From Fredinandcohnia quinoae (GTDB taxonomy: Bacteria > Bacillota > Bacilli > Bacillales > Bacillaceae_L): a stretch of DNA of 64,000 nucleotides. The notes below the pieces were generated by a model. That model worked only from the letters and a program-made list of their open reading frames with translations, did not search any database and had not been told where the DNA came from. The stretch spans positions 1 through 64,000 of the forward strand of contig NZ_JAKTTI010000015.1 of the NCBI RefSeq assembly GCF_022427965.1, read 5' to 3'. Made by a program: the position numbers and the translations under genes. Positions 61,492-64,000 of the stretch are shown piece by piece; position 1 is the stretch's first letter; the number at the start of each line of letters is the position of its first letter.

Positions 61492-62670
61492 ATGAATAAA
61501 CAAAAATTAGTATTACCTGTAACAACAATTGCGATGACATTTGCATTTACGGTATGGGCAGTTCTTTCTCCATTGGCAAGCACCTTTCAAGAAATGTATC
61601 ATTTAACATCAACTCAAAAAAGTATTTTAGTAGCAATACCTGTCCTATTAGGATCAATCATGCGTATACCGTTAGGGATCTTAACAGACCGCTATGGCGG
61701 AAGAAAGATGTTTACTGTATTATTACTATTTACGATTATCCCACTTATTGGAGCAGGGTTCGCAAATAGTTTTGCAGTTCTGATGTTTTGGGCGTTCTTT
61801 ATCGGTATGGCGGGTACCTCATTTGCGATCTCAATTGCGTTTGTATCAAAATTAACTCCACCACAAAAACAAGGAACAGCGCTTGGAATAAATGCGATGG
61901 GAAATATCGGAACTGCAATTGCGGGTTTTGTAATTCCAACAATTGCTGTTGCATTTGGAGTTCAGTGGGCATTTTGGGGATTAATTATCCCAATAGTTGC
62001 TATGATTATCTTAGTTTGGTTTTTCACACCAGAAACTCCAAAGCCTACTGAGCATACTACAATATTAAGCTCATTATCGGTTTTAAAATATAAAAATACT
62101 TGGACTTTATCTCTGTTTTATTTCGTTACATTTGGTTCATTTGTTGCTCTAGGGATATACTTACCTTCACTATTAACAGATTTATATGGACTATCACCGG
62201 TTGATGCTGGACTTAGAGCAGCGGGTTTTGTAGTAGTAGCAACACTGACCCGACCAATTGGAGGACTCTTAGCAGATAAAATTAGTGCTGGTAAAATATT
62301 AACATTTGTCTACATGGGAATTGCAATCGGTGCAATTGTAGTTGCCTTCGGAATGAAGGATATTGTTATCATGCGTATTGGCGTTATCTTTATCGCGATT
62401 ATGGCTGGATTAGGTAATGGATCAGTCTTTAAGCTTGTCCCAGATCTATTCCCAAAAGCAACAGGTGCGGTAACAGGTATTGTCGGAGCTTGGGGTGGAT
62501 TAGGAGGATTTTTCCCTCCTATCCTAATGGGAATTGTTAAAGACGTGACAGGTAATTATGTACTTGGGTTTATCTTACTTGGCGTTCTCGCTATTGTTTG
62601 CTTAATTGTAAATAGATTTATGTTTGATAAAAAGCAAAAAGAAAAAGTATATGAATTTGATCCAGCTTAA
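61492..62670 (+). CDS. narK: NarK-type nitrate/nitrite transporter
   Basis: The 392-aa MFS protein has 12 helices. The conserved nitrate-transporter glycine motifs are GNIGTAIAGF in helix 5 and GAWGGLGGFFPPI in helix 11, with an Arg in helix 2 (IMRIPLGILTDRYGG). It is expected to exchange nitrite for nitrate or import nitrate for respiration. The start is set by GAGGTG seven bases before MNKQK. It is controlled by a perfect Fnr box and forms a single-gene unit. Confidence 0.92.
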   Translation: MNKQKLVLPVTTIAMTFAFTVWAVLSPLASTFQEMYHLTSTQKSILVAIPVLLGSIMRIPLGILTDRYGGRKMFTVLLLFTIIPLIGAGFANSFAVLMFWAFFIGMAGTSFAISIAFVSKLTPPQKQGTALGINAMGNIGTAIAGFVIPTIAVAFGVQWAFWGLIIPIVAMIILVWFFTPETPKPTEHTTILSSLSVLKYKNTWTLSLFYFVTFGSFVALGIYLPSLLTDLYGLSPVDAGLRAAGFVVVATLTRPIGGLLADKISAGKILTFVYMGIAIGAIVVAFGMKDIVIMRIGVIFIAIMAGLGNGSVFKLVPDLFPKATGAVTGIVGAWGGLGGFFPPILMGIVKDVTGNYVLGFILLGVLAIVCLIVNRFMFDKKQKEKVYEFDPA

Positions 62671-62673
62671 TAA

Positions 62674-62711
62674 AAAAAAAGATTGAGAAACTAAATTCTC
62701 AATCTTTTTCT
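62674..62711 (+). terminator. Terminator after narK
   Basis: GATTGAGAA / TTCTCAATC stem flanked by A-run and TTTTTC. Confidence 0.85.
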
Positions 62712-62713
62712 TT

Positions 62714-62857
62714 GTCTAGCTCCAGTAATTTTCTGGTTGTCTAGCTCCAGCGCCTAGCCCCTCGAGGTCAAATAACCTGTGGCAAGAAAAGTCAAAGAGC
62801 GACTTTCTCGCCACAGAACATTTGCTTGTCGGGGCTGAACAAGGCGCTTGCGCTTTT
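62714..62857. repeat. Dispersed hairpin repeat, copy 1, with a truncated neighbour
   Basis: The main element (62739-62857) starts GTCTAGCTCCAGCGCC and ends GGCGCTTGCGCTTTT. Nested stems: AGCGCC / GGCGCT (outer), AGCCCC / GGGGCT (middle), CTGTGGC / GCCACAG plus AAGTC / GACTT (inner). A shortened copy, GTCTAGCTCCAG then CTGG (62714-62736), lies just upstream. The element ends four bases before the stop codon of the next minus-strand gene. Confidence 0.85.
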
Positions 62858-62860
62858 CTA

Positions 62861-63559
62861 TTAGGCAAACATTTGCATTCGATACATTGTACAAAATCTA
62901 CACCAATCTGAAATTACAATTTTTCTTTCGTGTATCGTGATGATATTATCACTACGGAGCTTTGAAAAGACACGACTCACACTTTCGCGTCTTGCACCAA
63001 TTAAGTTTGCAAATTCCTGGATTGTCAATGGCAGTTCGATATTTACACCATACCCATTTTTTTCACCGAAGTCTTTTGCTAATCGATCTAGTGCAGAAAT
63101 TGTTTTACTGTACACATCGAGTAATGCAATATCACGTAATGTAGTTGTAAATCCTCTTAACTGGTAACTCATATAACGAATAATTTCGATGCCTAGCTCT
63201 GGATTGATGAAGAGCTCCCTTTCAAGGTCAGCTGTTTTTAGAAAAAGCACATCTCCCTCTTGTATCATTGTAGCGGTAGCGGGATAAAGTGTTCCTTCCT
63301 CCGTAAATAAACAAGCTTCTGCAAATAATTCACCTGCTTTTTTAATACATACTACAATTTCCTTACCAGTATGGTCTCCTTTTGTTAAACGAACAACCCC
63401 AGATTTTACAAAATAAACACCTTTCGCTATATCAAATTCGGAAAATATCATATTCCCTCGTTGATAGTTTATCGTTTTTAGGCTTTTTCCAATGATATTT
63501 AATGTATCTTCTGGTAAATTTTTTAGTATTTCTATCTTTTGTAAAAGTTCTTGATACAA
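62861..63559 (-). CDS. Crp/Fnr-family regulator with C-terminal Cys pair
   Basis: The 232-aa protein has a sensor barrel (about 25-115) and a C-terminal HTH (IQEFANLIGARRESVSRVFSKL). After the HTH it ends WCRFCTMYRMQMFA with only one C-x2-C pair, unlike the three-Cys cluster of Fnr. It could bind an Fe-S cluster with other ligands, or sense redox or NO. TTG start, GGAGGTG six bases upstream. It lies between narK and a YtfE-type gene. Confidence 0.88.
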   Translation of the reverse strand: MYQELLQKIEILKNLPEDTLNIIGKSLKTINYQRGNMIFSEFDIAKGVYFVKSGVVRLTKGDHTGKEIVVCIKKAGELFAEACLFTEEGTLYPATATMIQEGDVLFLKTADLERELFINPELGIEIIRYMSYQLRGFTTTLRDIALLDVYSKTISALDRLAKDFGEKNGYGVNIELPLTIQEFANLIGARRESVSRVFSKLRSDNIITIHERKIVISDWCRFCTMYRMQMFA

Positions 63560-63611
63560 GGACTACACCTCCATTGCTAGTTAAAGATTCTTAAAGTTAA
63601 GCTTTATTCTG

Positions 63612-63641
63612 AAAAAAAGGGCTGATTTGGTCAGCCCTTTT
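63612..63641. terminator. Bidirectional hairpin
   Basis: AAAAGGGCTGA / TCAGCCCTTTT perfect stem upstream of the Crp/Fnr gene; it may terminate transcription from either side. Confidence 0.75.
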
Positions 63642-63673
63642 AGTTTGTCCTCGTGTATAACGTTTTTTTACGT

Positions 63674-63855
63674 TCAGCTCCAGCGCCTAGGCCCTCGAGG
63701 ACAAATAACCTGATGCAAGAAAAGTCAAAGAGCGACTTTTTTGCATCAGAACATTTGCTTGTCGGACTTGCACAGGACGTGCTGACGTCGACGTTCGCCA
63801 CAGGACGTGGCGGATTTTAGTCGACGATCCTTTAAATCAAGGCGCTTGCGCTTTT
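63674..63855. repeat. Dispersed hairpin repeat, copy 2
   Basis: This copy shares the ends CAGCTCCAGCGCCTAG and GGCGCTTGCGCTTTT with copy 1. Its inner stem is CTGATGC / GCATCAG where copy 1 has CTGTGGC / GCCACAG, so both arms changed together. An extra segment of about 60 bases (63770-63837) contains its own small inverted repeats. It ends five bases before the stop of the minus-strand YtfE-type gene. Confidence 0.85.
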
Positions 63856-63859
63856 GTTC

Positions 63860-64000
63860 TTAAATTGCAGCAGCTGCTCTAGGAAACAGGATATTATTCT
63901 CTAGATGAATGTGTTGGAATAAATCTGCCTCTAAAGCTTCTAAGCGCTGGTATACAAGACGGTATGTTCCACATGCACCAACTGGTGGTTGGAAGTCATT
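63860..64000 (-). CDS. Iron-sulfur cluster repair di-iron protein, ScdA/YtfE type (C-terminal part)
   Basis: Only the last 46 residues are in the window; the gene continues beyond the right edge. They read [20 protein letters not shown], then [18 protein letters not shown] and stop. [13 protein letters not shown] is the C-terminal hemerythrin-like iron-binding motif of the RIC family (YtfE, ScdA). These proteins restore Fe-S clusters after NO or oxidative damage, in line with the neighbouring NO reductase and DUF2249 genes. Confidence 0.9.
   Translation of the reverse strand, partial: NDFQPPVGACGTYRLVYQRLEALEADLFQHIHLENNILFPRAAAAI

Noticed and set aside
62714-63855. Insertion sequence or mobile element remnants
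   Set aside because: There is no transposase fragment or target-site duplication; the shared ends and paired stems fit a dispersed hairpin repeat better.

Overview
The window looks like the chromosome of a low-GC, endospore-forming member of the Bacillaceae that can respire nitrogen oxides. The sporulation evidence is a complete gerPABCDEF spore-coat operon and a Spo0E-type phosphatase. Gene order over about 17-51 kb follows the Bacillus subtilis yis/yit region: addB-addA-sbcD-sbcC, gerP, a yisI-like gene, yisL, yisN, yitJ, yitK, yitL, yitS, yitT, ipi, yitR, yitU and yitW. The last third is a denitrification or anaerobic-respiration island. I saw no rRNA, tRNA, CRISPR array, phage or intact insertion sequence.

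Layout. 1-239: array of about twelve 20-bp direct repeats, followed by a NERD-domain gene. 1.4-6.5 kb: small stand-alone enzymes (acetyltransferases, HAD phosphatase, VOC/glyoxalase proteins, isochorismatase-like hydrolase, DinB protein). 6.5-12.5 kb: glycoside-use locus with an AraC regulator divergent from GH3 beta-glucosidase, MFS transporter and esterase genes, and a CcpA (cre) site at the promoter. 12.6-16.8 kb: cobalamin riboswitch with terminator in front of a B12-independent class I ribonucleotide reductase and a flavodoxin. 17-29 kb: addBA and sbcDC recombination nucleases. 29-31 kb: gerP operon, in which gerPD (59 aa) and the TTG start of gerPB are easily missed. 31-38.8 kb: DUF418 membrane protein, Spo0E-type phosphatase, rocD, yisL, a PAS-GGDEF-EAL protein, yisN and a membrane-anchored amylase-like protein whose active site is degraded. 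38.9-44.4 kb: SAM riboswitch, yitJ-type bifunctional enzyme and B12-dependent metH. 44.5-50.9 kb: conserved yit genes and two tiny proteins.

51-64 kb is the most distinctive region. It holds three Crp/Fnr regulators, three DUF2249 proteins, two DUF59 proteins, a 413-aa membrane protein, MobA, a radical SAM/SPASM protein, a two-subunit heme-copper enzyme (CuA subunit plus catalytic subunit) best explained as a CuA-type nitric oxide reductase, a SCO copper chaperone, a NarK nitrate/nitrite transporter, and the end of a YtfE/ScdA Fe-S repair protein. Near-consensus TGTGA-N6-TCACA boxes lie about 31-32 bp upstream of a -10 element for at least six transcription units, which makes this a coherent oxygen/NO-responsive regulon. 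One unit encodes no long protein: Fnr box, TATAAT, several hairpins, a 29-codon ORF and a terminator. It is a candidate regulatory RNA or micropeptide. Long hairpin-forming dispersed repeats with compensating stem changes sit directly after minus-strand stop codons in this region.
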